The notes below the pieces were generated by a model. That model worked only from the letters and a program-made list of their open reading frames with translations, was not told the DNA's origin and made no database searches. From Septoria linicola (lineage: Eukaryota > Ascomycota > Dothideomycetes > Mycosphaerellales > Mycosphaerellaceae): DNA of 64,000 bases. The position numbers were made by a program, and so were the translations under genes. The stretch is from assembly GCA_024114885.1 (NCBI GenBank), contig CP099424.1, forward strand, positions 1,364,001-1,428,000, given 5' to 3'. Below, one piece after another: positions 1 through 10,158 of this stretch (position 1 is its first letter; each line of letters starts with the position of its first letter).

Positions 1-1
1 G

Positions 2-78
2 CTGAGTGAGGCGATTGTCGTCAGCAAGCCCGGAAGTGGTAGTGCAGTGTTCGTGGTTGATGGAAAAGAGGAGGTATG
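2..78 (+). CDS. 3' end of a gene cut by the window edge (unidentified)
   Basis: One forward frame is open from the window edge to a TGA at 76-78. It encodes about 25 residues ending in ..SAVFVVDGKEEV, a composition typical of a real C-terminus. The gene would converge on the SDR gene at 240-1115, leaving about 160 bp of shared 3' flank. Too little is present to name a family, and a short chance open frame remains possible. Confidence 0.35.
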
Positions 79-239
79 AACATTATCGGCAAAGTGTGAC
101 CAAGTTCTTTTTGGCAAGCGATCGGATTCTCCACTGCATTGCATTGAAATGAACTCGGATAGATTGACCGTTGAAGCATCAATTGCAGCGCTGGCATTCT
201 TGCAATTGCAATGAAGCGACCAGAGCCCATTGTCCAGTC

Positions 240-1115
240 TCACCATTCGATAGCCTCCTCATGCTGCCAGAAGTCGCCTGTCTTTCCGCCAATATCGTGT
301 AGAGCAAGTAGCACAGGAGTCTGAGCACCTTCATCGACGGTCTTTCTTCCGCCGCCCTTCGTCATGTCCGTCTTGACATACCCCGGACAACACGCGTTTA
401 GCAGCACGTCGCGTCCTCTTTGACTCTCTTCCATGGCGATGACCTTTGTGAACGCAATCTCGCCAGCCTTTGACACTGCATATGCAGCTGAAGGGAAGCC
501 CGCCTCTTTCTCACGTCCATCATCCACGGCCTGCTGAAACTGCTGCATGACTGAAGTGACAGCTGGAACGTCTTTCCTGCTTGCACTCAAGAACGCCTCC
601 CTGATCTCGTCGGAATACTTGTTCAGCTTACCAGCCATGCTACAGACGTTGACCATTCTGCCGCCATTTCTCAGCAATGGCAAAAAGTCCTGTGTCGCCT
701 CCAGCGAGCCATAGTAATTTGTCTGCAATGTCTCCTTGACCACGCTCCCGTCGAAGCCCTGCATTGCGATGCCAGCATTGTTGATCACCACATCGACACC
801 ATCGGGATGCTCTTTCTTGAGATAGTCTCTGAAGTCCTGCACGCTCTTCGTCTGGCTAATGTCGAGCGGGTGGTAGGAAATGGTCGTATCGCCGCCGTCT
901 GCTGCAAGAACTTTTGCCTGCTTCAGCTGAGGATCGTTTTGCAGTTCCTCTACAGCAGCAGCGCCCCGCTCTGCTGATCTCGCAGTTAAGTATATCAGGA
1001 AGGGACCTGACTTGAGAGGCGACTTTGGATACTGCAAAGCCAATTGGCGGACTATAGCTAGACCGATGCCCTTGTTGGCGCCCGTCACGGCGGCAACGCG
1101 AGAATGTGCTGCCAT
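240..1115 (-). CDS. Carbonyl-reductase-like short-chain dehydrogenase/reductase
   Basis: This intronless gene encodes 291 aa. The Rossmann motif TGANKGIG sits at residues 11-18, NNAG near residue 110 and the catalytic YAVSK near 211-215, followed by CCPGYVKTDM. That arrangement is the CBR1/CBR3-type SDR layout, including the long insertion between NNAG and the active-site Tyr that is usual in monomeric carbonyl reductases. The family reduces ketones and aldehydes, usually with NADPH, in the cytosol; the substrate here cannot be read from sequence. The length matches the family (about 275-290 aa). The start is the only ATG that precedes the Rossmann fold closely. The gene is divergent from the TMEM16 gene across about 316 bp. 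Confidence 0.87.
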   Translation of the reverse strand: MAAHSRVAAVTGANKGIGLAIVRQLALQYPKSPLKSGPFLIYLTARSAERGAAAVEELQNDPQLKQAKVLAADGGDTTISYHPLDISQTKSVQDFRDYLKKEHPDGVDVVINNAGIAMQGFDGSVVKETLQTNYYGSLEATQDFLPLLRNGGRMVNVCSMAGKLNKYSDEIREAFLSASRKDVPAVTSVMQQFQQAVDDGREKEAGFPSAAYAVSKAGEIAFTKVIAMEESQRGRDVLLNACCPGYVKTDMTKGGGRKTVDEGAQTPVLLALHDIGGKTGDFWQHEEAIEW

Positions 1116-1431
1116 TGTGAAGTTGATGGAAGAGTGACCTCCATCGCGACGAACAGCGTAATAGTCATTGATAGACGCGCCTTCTAGTTAACTAATCGTC
1201 AACGTCAGACACACGCGATGCCCCTGCCACTGAGCCTTCTTGGCGGGAGCTCTTTCTTGCTGCACGATGACGACTCGGCGGCTGTTGAACACCAATTCCT
1301 TGCTATCAAACAAACAGCCACGACAATTACCTGCAGGACTTGGCTGGACCATCTGTACCGCTACGACGTGGACCTACTGTACCATTTCACTTTTTCATTC
1401 TCCTTCCTTGAAGCTTACATCTCTCTTTTGA
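1116..1431. promoter_or_regulatory. Shared upstream region of SDR (-) and TMEM16 (+) genes
   Basis: This is a 316-bp divergent intergenic region. The last 60 bp before the TMEM16 start are pyrimidine-rich on the + strand, as is common in fungal core promoters. I saw no clear TATA box. Two short + strand open frames here have poor context and no family resemblance. Confidence 0.4.
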
Positions 1432-3808
1432 ATGTCTGAAGAGACGTCCGGCGACACGCTGGGACCACTTGAAAGCAGAGGGGATAGCTCATCTATACAA
1501 CCACAACCATTGAAGAAGCGCTCGACCTTTCCTCGAACTATCAGCGAGCTGGTGACGAGTCAATTGGTTCCAGGCACCATGGCTAAAAGTCAGGCTTTGA
1601 ACACCAATATGGGTGTAGACTATATCATTAGCTATCGATTCGAGCCTACAGGTGCCAGAGCTCCATACTACATTCCAGACGCGTGCTGATGGTTCGATAG
1701 AAAAGGCAAAAGCTACGGCTGCTTTCGAGAAGCTATGCGAGAAGCTTTCCGCTGTGGGCTTGGCCACTGAAGTCCGCAACGGAGATAAGAACTCTGTCCT
1801 GCTCTTCGTGCAAGTCTCGAGTGAGGAGCACATGTTTGCAGAAGTCTACCGGAGCAGAGTCAAGGATTGGGTCCATGGCGTGCAATCTGGAGAGCCACCC
1901 GAAGACGTCCGGGCATCTTTGGAGCAAAACCCACTGACTGATGGCGAGCGCCAGCGTATCATCTACCAAATGATCACCAACCCGGAGAATGAGGGCGGTG
2001 CTGGCATCAAAGTGCACTCCAACGAATGGGAGTTCGTCGAGAGCATATTTGCCTTGCACGACCACACATTCAACAAGCACTGGCTGAAAAAGTGGGCCAC
2101 TCAGTATGCCATCAAGTCTGAAGACCTCGATGAGATCCGAAACCGGTTTGGCGAGAAGGTCGCTTTCTACTTCGCCTTTGAGCAGACTTACTTCAACTTC
2201 TTGATCTTCCCAACTGGCTTTGGCGTGTTCGCGTATCTATTCCTGGGCTCATTCAGCCTCATCTACGCCGTGGTTCTGTGCCTCTGGTCCATTGTATTCG
2301 TGGAGTGGTGGAGACACCAAGAGCAGGACCTTTCCATCAGATGGGGAGTCCGGGGTGTTAGCAGCATTGAGAGCAAACGTCACGAATTCAAGCCTACAAA
2401 GGAAGTCGAGGATCCGGCCACTGGTGAAAGCGTGAAGATCTTTCCATGGGATGAGCGGCTCAAGCGCCAAGCACTACAATTGCCATTTGCCATCCTCGCA
2501 GTACTGGTCCTTGGTAGTCTCATTGTCCTCTGTTTTACGATTGAGATTTTCATCGGCGAGATCTACGACGGTCCAGGAAAGTCAGTTCTGACCTTCACGC
2601 CGACTGTCATCCTGACAACCTGCTTGCCGCTTCTGACAGGTGCACTTACCACTGCAGCGCAGCGCCTGAATGACTTCGAGAACTACGAAACAGAAACTGC
2701 ACACAGCCGTGCCCTCACTGCCAAACTATTCATACTGGACTTCATTACGTCTTACATGGGCATTATCCTTACAGCCTTTGTGTACGTGCCGTTTGGGAGC
2801 GTTCTTGTACCATACCTGGACGTCTTCAGCAGACTGTTCGCCACTGAAGCAGCCCGAGCCAAGACTACAAAGAGCGGTCACTATACCATCAACCCGGACA
2901 GACTTCGCAAGCAGACAATATACTTCGCCGTCACTGCCTCAATTGTCAACTTTGCCATGGAAGTCATTGTGCCGATTCTGAAGCGACAGGGTGGCTTGAA
3001 ATTCAAAGAGATCAAAGCTAGCCGGAGCGGAGCAGCAGCTGAGCAGTCTGATGCGGTAACAGATGCTCCGCAAGAAGAGAAGGAGTTCTTGGACAGAGTA
3101 CGAAGCGAGGCTGAACTGCCAACCTATGATGTCTACACTGATCTGCGGGAGATGATCATCCAATTCGGCTACCTATCTTTGTTCTCTGTTGTGTGGCCAC
3201 TTGTCCCGGCTAGCTACCTGGTCAACAATTGGTTCGAATTACGAGCCGACGCAGTCAAGATATGCGTGGAGATGCAGAGTCCTACACCCTGGCGAGCAGA
3301 CTCGATTGGTCCCTGGCTCGATGCCCTCAGCTTCCTGACCTGGCTCGGAAGCATCACCATGGCGGCGCTGACCTATATGTTCTCAAATGATGGCGTCGGG
3401 CCCGACGGTAGGCCGCACGATATCAAAGGCTGGGGTCTACTCCTGTCTATCTTCTTCAGCGAGCATCTCTATCTGTTCGTCCACAGCCTTGTACGCAGCG
3501 CCATCCAGAAGATCGATTCTCCCGGCCGTCAGAAGGAGCGCCGTGACCGGTACCTCACACGACAAAAGTTGGTTCAAGACAGCCTGGCAAAGCTTCCAGA
3601 TGTGCCTAATATCAGCCAAAACGATACGCCCATCACGAGAGAATCCTTGGAAGAAGACGCCAGACGTGCAAGTCTCAAGGCTGCAACGCCGGTCGAGAGG
3701 TTCTGGTCACGCCAACGTGGCTGGCGGGAGTCTGCGAAGATGGGTAAGGTCTTCATTGAAAAGTACAATGATGAGGCTGCCGTTGCAGATCAGAAGAAAG
3801 AGCTGTAA
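1432..3808 (+). CDS. TMEM16/anoctamin family lipid scramblase or channel
   Basis: Two exons, 1432..1651 and 1701..3808, encode 775 aa. The 49-nt intron has GT..AG borders and a CTGAT branch site. Splicing restores the conserved N-terminal cytosolic segment (..GVDYIISYR.. then ..VGLATEVRNG..), which is split over two frames in the DNA. The rest is a multi-pass membrane protein of the fungal nhTMEM16/afTMEM16 and Ist2 family. The acidic residues that bind Ca2+ in nhTMEM16 are all visible: Glu in FAMEVIVP, Asp and Glu in DLREM, Glu and Asp in NNWFELRAD. The family moves phospholipids between leaflets when Ca2+ rises, and some members tether ER to plasma membrane. Scrambling is inferred from the family. 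An internal ATG (MAKSQAL..) is an alternative start. Confidence 0.92.
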
Positions 3809-4800
3809 GTGGTACCATCGTTCTCGACCTCAGATGGATCACAGTACGACCTGCTCCGAATTGTCGGTGTTGAGATGTTCAGTACACACCAAGAATGACC
3901 TGATGAAACCTATGCAATAACCTTCCGAGGCAGAACCTGCCTTTGATGGTGCATTTTGGGAAAGTTCAGCTATCTTTCAGCGTGTGGTATGAGTATGCTT
4001 AAGACGCCTGACGCCACAAAACTTTAGCCTGGAGGGGTGCATATAAGGGCGATCGCATTTGCACTCGCCACGACACGTGGAGCTCGTATTTACATCTAGG
4101 TATTGTTCTCAATGCCCTTTCCTGATCAACTTTGACCACAACATGCTCCGCTCGTACTTGACGATAGAACACTAGAGTGCCGGATCACTCTCATCGAGAC
4201 GACCTGCTCTACCCGCACTGTTTCGACTAATGCAGCGCCATACATTCCGCTTTGAGATTAATGTCAAGCTAGATGATGAAGCTTCCTCATATCGGCAGGA
4301 GCCTCAGAACTCATGCAGGTGCTTCGACATGACTAGCTGTAAACGTGCTGTATCACGTAGATCCCACCAGCCTCGGCTTCCAGCTAAAGTGATCGACAGA
4401 TAGAAGACCAACCTTATGGCTGTACTTCTGCGCTCACAACGAATTGCGATCAACCCTCATGAACGCGTTCTATGCACTCCACAAGCTATCGAAGTCAGAG
4501 TAGCTTAGCTGATGTTCTCCATACTGACCAAGGAATAGGAAGAACACGAAGACATGAGCACACGGCACACTCCGCAAGACTAGGACAACTTGCCTGTGTG
4601 ATCAAACATGCGCCCGCGGCGGAAAGAAACCACAAGTTCGGCAGGCGGCATGCCTTCTGAGGAGTGTATATAACAGTGGCCGTCGAGCGTCCAAGATCTC
4701 ATCCTCATTAGCATCAGCAACCACATCTTCCTCCCGAACAAGCCAGCAAGACCACCAATAACCACCACTGCAACTTCACTGCCACATCAACACCGCAAAA
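3809..4800. other. Intergenic region with the promoter of the secreted-protein gene
   Basis: About 990 bp contain no convincing gene on either strand; the open frames are short and unlike any family. A TATA-like CATATAAGG lies near 4040 with no gene behind it. The TATA box of the downstream gene is at 4667-4673, and the 5' leader that follows is C/A-rich. Confidence 0.5.
4667..4673 (+). promoter_or_regulatory. TATA box of the small secreted-protein gene
   Basis: TATATAA lies 128 nt upstream of the ATG at 4801 and is followed by a CA/CT-rich leader. A strong TATA box is typical of inducible fungal genes. Confidence 0.55.
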
Positions 4801-5410
4801 ATGCAGTTCACACTCGCCCTCTTCACCTTCGTAGCCTCTGTGCTCGCACAACAAGAAGTCGGCGGCGGCATCGACGGTACGTAAAGCGACCGACTGCCCA
4901 AAGGCATCCACCCTTGTTCAAGTGTCTCCGCCTGTTACGCCGATGATACGGCATTCATTGCCTAGACCGATATAGTAGCAATGCAGAGACAGACCAGATA
5001 TGAGTGAGACAATGCTGACCTTCGACCTGTTACTTCCAGGCAACCTCGGCCAATTTCAAGGCACGGCAGGAGGAGCAATTAATGGCCCGACGGGCTTTGT
5101 TCAGGGCTGTATTGGTGGCAGCGGACCTGGAGCTGCGAAGACCGAGTGCTTTCCTGTTGAGACTGCACCGGCTCCAACTGCTGTGAGTACCTTCACCTTC
5201 ACTCTCACATTGCGTGACGTGAATGCGAGATAAAGTGGATGATGACTGACGTGTTGCGATCCACAGACCAAGACCGAAGCTTTCGCTGGCAAGGCCGCAG
5301 GAACTCTGGGACCTGCTTCGGGTTTCTTGGACTCTGATGGGCTTTGCGGTGGTGCAGCTGTTGGCACGAATGGATTTACGACTTGCTTGCGTCCAACTCA
5401 ATCTGCATAG
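4801..5410 (+). CDS. Small secreted cysteine-containing protein with a duplicated module
   Basis: Three exons (4801..4876, 5040..5182, 5267..5410) encode 120 aa. The introns are 163 and 84 nt, with GTACGT/CAG and GTGAGT/CAG borders. Residues 1-16 form a typical signal peptide (MQFTLALFTFVASVLA), so the product is probably secreted. The mature part is Gly/Ala-rich with four cysteines. Exon 2 and exon 3 each encode one copy of a related unit: an N-terminal F-x-G-x-A-x-G stretch, a G-P-x-[ST]-G-F or G-P-[TS]-G-F core, then Cys-x12-Cys. The exons are almost equal in length (143 and 144 nt), which argues for exon duplication. I recognise no family. Small size, secretion and even cysteine number fit apoplastic candidate effectors or cell-wall proteins; that role is inference. 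Confidence 0.8.
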
Positions 5411-5550
5411 GCAAGCGGGCCGTCAGGAGAAGTTGGGATACTGCATTGTTTATTGTAGCGTAGCGTTATGAATATGAACAAATTGACTCGTTGGCATTGA
5501 GAACTGCCTTCGGGCTTTGATGAAAAGACTCTCTAATCAAACACCGTACT

Positions 5551-8037
5551 CTATACAATATCCAGATCATCATCGTCACTCTCTACAGCCGCAACCTGTG
5601 CTTGTCCAGGGAGAGATTCCCGTCCAGGTTCTCGAATTCCTTTATCCAGCATGAATCTGGCCTTCTTCTTCGTCGGGCTTTGACTGCCAGTGCTTCGAAT
5701 GCTACTGTCCTGGCTTCTTGGCCGTATCAGATTCGATCGTCTCGTCTCATCAAGACGTGACTGCCCGCGCTCAGGACTTCCAAGGTGATTCTCTTTCGGC
5801 TGAAGCAGACCAGCTTTCTTCGCGCCGCCCCAGCCCATAGCGCTAGAGGACTTGTTGGCCGTTGTTCTGTTGGACATTGACAGCGCGCCCAGACCAAAAT
5901 GTTTCTTTCTATCTTTTGCCGGCTCCAAGCTGACTTCGCTCGACTTTCTGGGCAGAAGTCCAAGCTCTGCGGCGGACTTCTTCGAGAAGAGTGCTTCTCG
6001 AGCTTCTTCCGCCGTGCTCAAGATCTTGGTCGTTGTAGATGTGGTTCTCACATGCTTCGAATTTCGCATCATTTCTGCGCCTATCCCATGTCCCATTTCG
6101 CCCAATTGTTTCGCGATGTCGCGATCTTTTTGTGCAGCCGCAATGCGTTTTCTCGAGGCTTCTTCGCCAATCACATCATCATAAAGTCGTTTATCATCAT
6201 CATCCAACAGACTGGCAGCACCTTGCGTACCGCTGACACTGTATAAGGTCCCGTACTCTCTGTGGTGCTTCACTCCTTTCGGATCCTTCTTTGAACGTTC
6301 TCCGGGCCGGCCTCGTGCAATGCGTCGTCTTTGAGGCACGTCCTCTTTGGTCCCATCGTTGAACATAGTGTTTACCTCCATTCGACCCTTTCGAGCCTTC
6401 TCTATCTGAAGGTTGAGGTGGAACTCGCAGGCCTCAGCTTTCCGTTTGTCGATCCACTCGCCGCAAGGCTCACCATTCTTCTTGATGGCGCTGCAGTAAC
6501 CAAGATCTCGTGCAACACCGATCTCCATTACACAATCTTCGGAGCTGCCCAGCTTCAATGAAAACTTTCCATTATGCTGATTGCCTTTTGGTGGTAGAAT
6601 AGCCGGATTCATGATTGCCAGCAATGTTCCAGGAGTGAGTTTCCAGAACTGATTAAAGGCGGTGCCAAACAGGAAACAATCGATCTCCCACTTGAGATCG
6701 CAGAGGTGAAGCACCATGAACTTGTTTTTGGGAGCCTCTAATTGATTCTCACCATGTTTGTCGTTCGTCCGATGCGTTTGAGCATGGTCAAATGGACTGG
6801 ACTTTGATGCCAGCACGGCGAACACCACGTAGTCGGCTTCACAGTCGGGAGGATCGTAGTCGGGAGACTTGACCTCTCGCAGTAAACGTGGCAGCGAGTA
6901 GACCTCCCTTTCGGCCATTTCCCGCGCCACTACTTCGTGGCCAATGTGACGCTTTTTAAGATGAGTCTTGGAATACGGATCATAGCCCGTGCTTCCACCA
7001 GTATCTTGTACATCCGGAATTGTCTCATCTTCAGGCTCTTCATGGCCAGTGCCATTGTCCGCACCGCCGGCGCTGCCCGCCCACATCTTGCTTACTGGTG
7101 CTCTGGCAGTCCCTTCCTCTCGGGACTGCCGAGTTGATGACGGACGTGAGGTAGACGTCTCACCGCGCGCGTGTTTGCCAGGCGTACGCCCAGCAGACGC
7201 GCCATGATCCACCGTAGCCGACCTCGCCGAGCGTCCTATTGAAGCAGGTTGTGACCTCGAGCTCACGCCTGACAGTGAGCTCATCATCGATTCCGTCCGG
7301 GCATGCCCAAACCCTGTGCTTCGAACCTCTTTCAGTCTCTCTTGCTTGGCCTGCCGTTGGTCTTCCTTTTGCTTGCTCTCTGCCAGACGTTGACTGAAGC
7401 TGGGAACCTTGGGAGGCTCCTCTCGTGGTGTCCGCAGAGAGTGCAGAGAGGTACTCCGCTTGATTTGGTTGAGATCTCGGGGCCTCTTCAGAGATACGTC
7501 CGCTGCTCGTGGGTTGGAAGTGAGGCCAAGTCTAGCTCTTGCTGGGGACAGTTCTGGATCTCTGATTCGGTCTGTCGAAGGTGATAATGGCACTTGTATG
7601 GCATGCTGGGGGAGAGCAGATTCGTACAGCTTTCGAGGAGACGCCGACCGAGGTGGAGGCATGCTGCTGCTATCTTCGCTCCTGCGGCCTCCATCTTTGC
7701 TCTTCTGTGATCCCGAGCGCTGGAGCTTCTTCAGGCGCAATTTTGCCTGGATCTCGGCCAGCTTCAGTTGCAGCGTCTCCTCGTCCTCGTCTTCATCATC
7801 ACCGTCTTCATTGGCCCCGCCAGCCAAGTCCTGCAACATCTGACTGCTGCGCACGTTATTCCTGCCCGGACTGGGACTCGGCGATCGCTCCTCGTCATTG
7901 CGGCTCTTGTAGTCTTGCCATTTCTTTCTCCCACTGGGCGATGACAGCAGGGCTTGAAACGGCGATCTGGGAGGCCATTGGGCGTTGTTCTTGGAGGGCG
8001 AGACTTGAGCGCGGGGAGACTCGCGCACCACGACCAT
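5551..8037 (-). CDS. mcm10: MCM10 replication initiation factor
   Basis: This single exon of 828 aa encodes the fungal Mcm10/Cdc23 protein. An acidic, low-complexity N-terminal half with a short coiled coil is followed by the OB-fold core at about residues 400-510 (YVVFAVLASKSSP, then ..LCDLKWEIDCFLFG). Next is the Mcm10-type zinc finger at about 515-541, with spacing Cys-x8-Cys and then Cys-x2-His. The family binds DNA, links the CMG helicase to DNA polymerase alpha and is needed for origin firing in the nucleus. The C-terminus is basic and serine-rich with likely nuclear-localisation stretches. The gene is divergent from RNase H2 subunit B, 281 bp away, so two replication/repair genes share one upstream region. 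Confidence 0.9.
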   Translation of the reverse strand: MVVVRESPRAQVSPSKNNAQWPPRSPFQALLSSPSGRKKWQDYKSRNDEERSPSPSPGRNNVRSSQMLQDLAGGANEDGDDEDEDEETLQLKLAEIQAKLRLKKLQRSGSQKSKDGGRRSEDSSSMPPPRSASPRKLYESALPQHAIQVPLSPSTDRIRDPELSPARARLGLTSNPRAADVSLKRPRDLNQIKRSTSLHSLRTPREEPPKVPSFSQRLAESKQKEDQRQAKQERLKEVRSTGFGHARTESMMSSLSGVSSRSQPASIGRSARSATVDHGASAGRTPGKHARGETSTSRPSSTRQSREEGTARAPVSKMWAGSAGGADNGTGHEEPEDETIPDVQDTGGSTGYDPYSKTHLKKRHIGHEVVAREMAEREVYSLPRLLREVKSPDYDPPDCEADYVVFAVLASKSSPFDHAQTHRTNDKHGENQLEAPKNKFMVLHLCDLKWEIDCFLFGTAFNQFWKLTPGTLLAIMNPAILPPKGNQHNGKFSLKLGSSEDCVMEIGVARDLGYCSAIKKNGEPCGEWIDKRKAEACEFHLNLQIEKARKGRMEVNTMFNDGTKEDVPQRRRIARGRPGERSKKDPKGVKHHREYGTLYSVSGTQGAASLLDDDDKRLYDDVIGEEASRKRIAAAQKDRDIAKQLGEMGHGIGAEMMRNSKHVRTTSTTTKILSTAEEAREALFSKKSAAELGLLPRKSSEVSLEPAKDRKKHFGLGALSMSNRTTANKSSSAMGWGGAKKAGLLQPKENHLGSPERGQSRLDETRRSNLIRPRSQDSSIRSTGSQSPTKKKARFMLDKGIREPGRESLPGQAQVAAVESDDDDLDIV

Positions 8038-8101
8038 GATCTGCCTGCATGTAGAGATGGGCTGCTCTGTTCGCTATCGATGTCGCATGATGCATTTGGG
8101 C

Positions 8102-8117
8102 TGTTGTTGTTGTTGTT
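8102..8117. repeat. (TGT)5 microsatellite upstream of MCM10
   Basis: Five TGT units plus one base lie in the 281-bp divergent spacer between MCM10 and RNase H2B. It could be length-variable between strains. No other element is evident in this spacer. Confidence 0.8.
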
Positions 8118-8318
8118 CTCGTCGCAAGGAGAAGCCACAAAGTGTCACACGACAAGGATCCCCCATTGAAGCGCGGAAACGACGCGTCGAGCACGCGTCC
8201 TCCAACTTTCACCTTCGCAGCCACATTGAACAAGACACAGAACAGCTTTTAAGGGGCAGCAAAACGGACGGTGCCCGGTTGGATACAGGAGTAGAGAAAA
8301 CAATCATATATCAGCACA

Positions 8319-9611
8319 ATGGCGCGAACGCGAGCAGCCAAGCCGGCCATCACGAAACAGAAAGACAACGCAGAATCAAGCAAGCCGACACTCAAGAAAC
8401 TGGATGCACCGGTCGCCAATCCCCCTCAAGTCTTGATTCTGCCCAAAGATGCATCCGGAGAAGCTCGAGTCGCAACAATACCGCACCCGGCGACGCTATC
8501 ACCTACGCGATACTTCATATGTCCGCAAAGAGGCTTCTTCGAATGCACACGAATCGCTGCACTAAAGGCGCAGAAGAGGAGCTGGCTACTAGCACCAGAT
8601 CGAAGCCTGCCAGCAGAGAGTGATCAGAGTAGCGATGATGGCTATGTCTTACAGACCCCGGATATGCTGGTTGCGACACCAATTGATCCACTATTCCTGC
8701 TCCTGCCAGCTCTACTGGGAGAAGAAACTGAAGGTCAAGAGTTTTTGGCTTCGTCAGATTACACTGCGAAGCTGAGTGAGACGGCACCGCAGCTGAGAAG
8801 TTTGCTCGAAAGTGGGAATACGAAACCTCTCGAACACAGGTTTGAGACCAGAGTAGAAGCCGTGAGCGATTGCATGGACATGGGCGATGAGAAGATGTAT
8901 GCCCTGTCTCTGCCCAAGCTAGTCAAAGAGCTTGTCAGCAAAGCGAAACGAATGTCATCGAGAGGCTTGCCTGCAAGTATGGAAGATCGCTTTGTCAAAC
9001 AGGCATTGGATGTGCCAGTCCTGAGCATGAAACGAGAAGAGAGCGGCGTCAGTCTTGTTCGTGAAGATTCGGTCGCAGGAGCTGAAAGCCAACCTTCCAC
9101 TGCACTCGAGTCGCAAGAGTCGACAGCATCGACGAACACAATCACCAGCGTCGAAACAGCTGCCACTTCCGTCCCGGGTAGTTCGACGGACAACTCCTCC
9201 TCGCAAATTACAGATCTACTCCGTCTACGAGTAGCTCTAAACTTCATCCTAACATCCTACATCCTCCCCAAACTCAAGAAACGCTTAGACCCCTTCCTCG
9301 ACGACCCCACCATCACAGGCGTAGACTTCGCGCCCCTCGACAAACAGATATCACACATTGCACAGCTCAAAAAAGACGCCCAAGCACTGCGCTCACTCAG
9401 CGACAACATCTCTCGAAAACGGGCCCACGAGGTCGACGAAGAAGCAGGAGAAAAAGCTGCCGAGAAGAAACGGAAGCAAGAGGAGGAAGATAAAAAGAAG
9501 AAGAATGTCTCGCATGGTGTCAAGAAATTGGCCAAAGCTGACACGAGTGGTATGAAGAAGATGAGTAGCTTTTTTACCAAAATGCCTGGTGCTGCAGCGA
9601 AAAAGAAGTAG
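8319..9611 (+). CDS. rnh202: Ribonuclease H2 subunit B
   Basis: This single exon encodes 430 aa. The N-terminal part carries the triple-barrel segment of RNase H2B (..TRYFICPQRGFFECTRI..), followed by the conserved DGYVLQTPDMLVATPIDPLFLLLPAL stretch in two parts, then a helical region and a long Lys/Glu coiled-coil tail. Near the C-terminus is MKKMSSFF, which matches the non-canonical PCNA-interacting motif of animal RNASEH2B, where Met also replaces Gln. The subunit is an accessory part of the trimeric RNase H2 that removes ribonucleotides from DNA and resolves RNA:DNA hybrids in the nucleus. Its position back to back with MCM10 fits a role at replication forks. Confidence 0.9.
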   Translation: MARTRAAKPAITKQKDNAESSKPTLKKLDAPVANPPQVLILPKDASGEARVATIPHPATLSPTRYFICPQRGFFECTRIAALKAQKRSWLLAPDRSLPAESDQSSDDGYVLQTPDMLVATPIDPLFLLLPALLGEETEGQEFLASSDYTAKLSETAPQLRSLLESGNTKPLEHRFETRVEAVSDCMDMGDEKMYALSLPKLVKELVSKAKRMSSRGLPASMEDRFVKQALDVPVLSMKREESGVSLVREDSVAGAESQPSTALESQESTASTNTITSVETAATSVPGSSTDNSSSQITDLLRLRVALNFILTSYILPKLKKRLDPFLDDPTITGVDFAPLDKQISHIAQLKKDAQALRSLSDNISRKRAHEVDEEAGEKAAEKKRKQEEEDKKKKNVSHGVKKLAKADTSGMKKMSSFFTKMPGAAAKKK

Positions 9612-10158
9612 ATGCTAGTAGTAGTACTTGTTATGTGCTCCAAGAGAGAAATTGTATAGAGCTTGAGGCAGCTGTTCTGTGAGCCATCGCGAAATCCGGC
9701 CAGAGGTGATCAATGCCATTTCCACTGTATTCAGGAATCCTCTTTCTGTGCTGCGCTACCCCTTGCGTGCGACCAAAGCTATCCAGTATACTAGTGTGGT
9801 GTATCAGTCTGGAGCAAGAATCACCTAAAAGAGTCTTGCTGTTCAGGTAACAAAAATGTAATGCCTGCATAATTAGCTGCAGGTGCGCTGCACTTGCCAG
9901 ACCGACATTGAACATACTTGCGGAGGCAGTCACGTCGAAAGATCTTCAACCACCTTCACATCTATTCATTGACCTCTGATTTTGTTATCACGTTCATTGC
10001 ATTTCGTTTGCGCATCGCTACTATACACGAATAATCAGCAGCTTTTACCACCGCCGCCGCCACACCTCATGACCATATCCTGACGCTCGTGAGCATCCTT
10101 CCCGAGTTCGCCGACTATTCCATCAAATCAATCACAAACAAGCCTCGACACTACTCCT
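9612..10158. other. Convergent 3' flank region
   Basis: These 547 bp lie between two genes that end towards each other (RNase H2B + and Hva1-TUDOR -). Only short open frames are present, and I saw no RNA gene or repeat. The region should hold both 3' UTRs. Confidence 0.5.

Noticed and set aside
1652..1678. A 27-nt intron in the TMEM16 gene (GTGCC..TTCCAG)
   Set aside because: Too short for a fungal intron and keeps the wrong frame. The 49-nt intron 1652..1700 restores the family alignment.
5000..5233. A 77-codon frame that would be a separate small protein
   Set aside because: It reads exon 2 of the secreted-protein gene plus parts of both introns in a continuous frame. The spliced model has a signal peptide and better ends.
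8036..8623. A 195-codon + strand frame at the RNase H2B start
   Set aside because: It overlaps the RNase H2B coding start in another frame, and the latter has clear family motifs.
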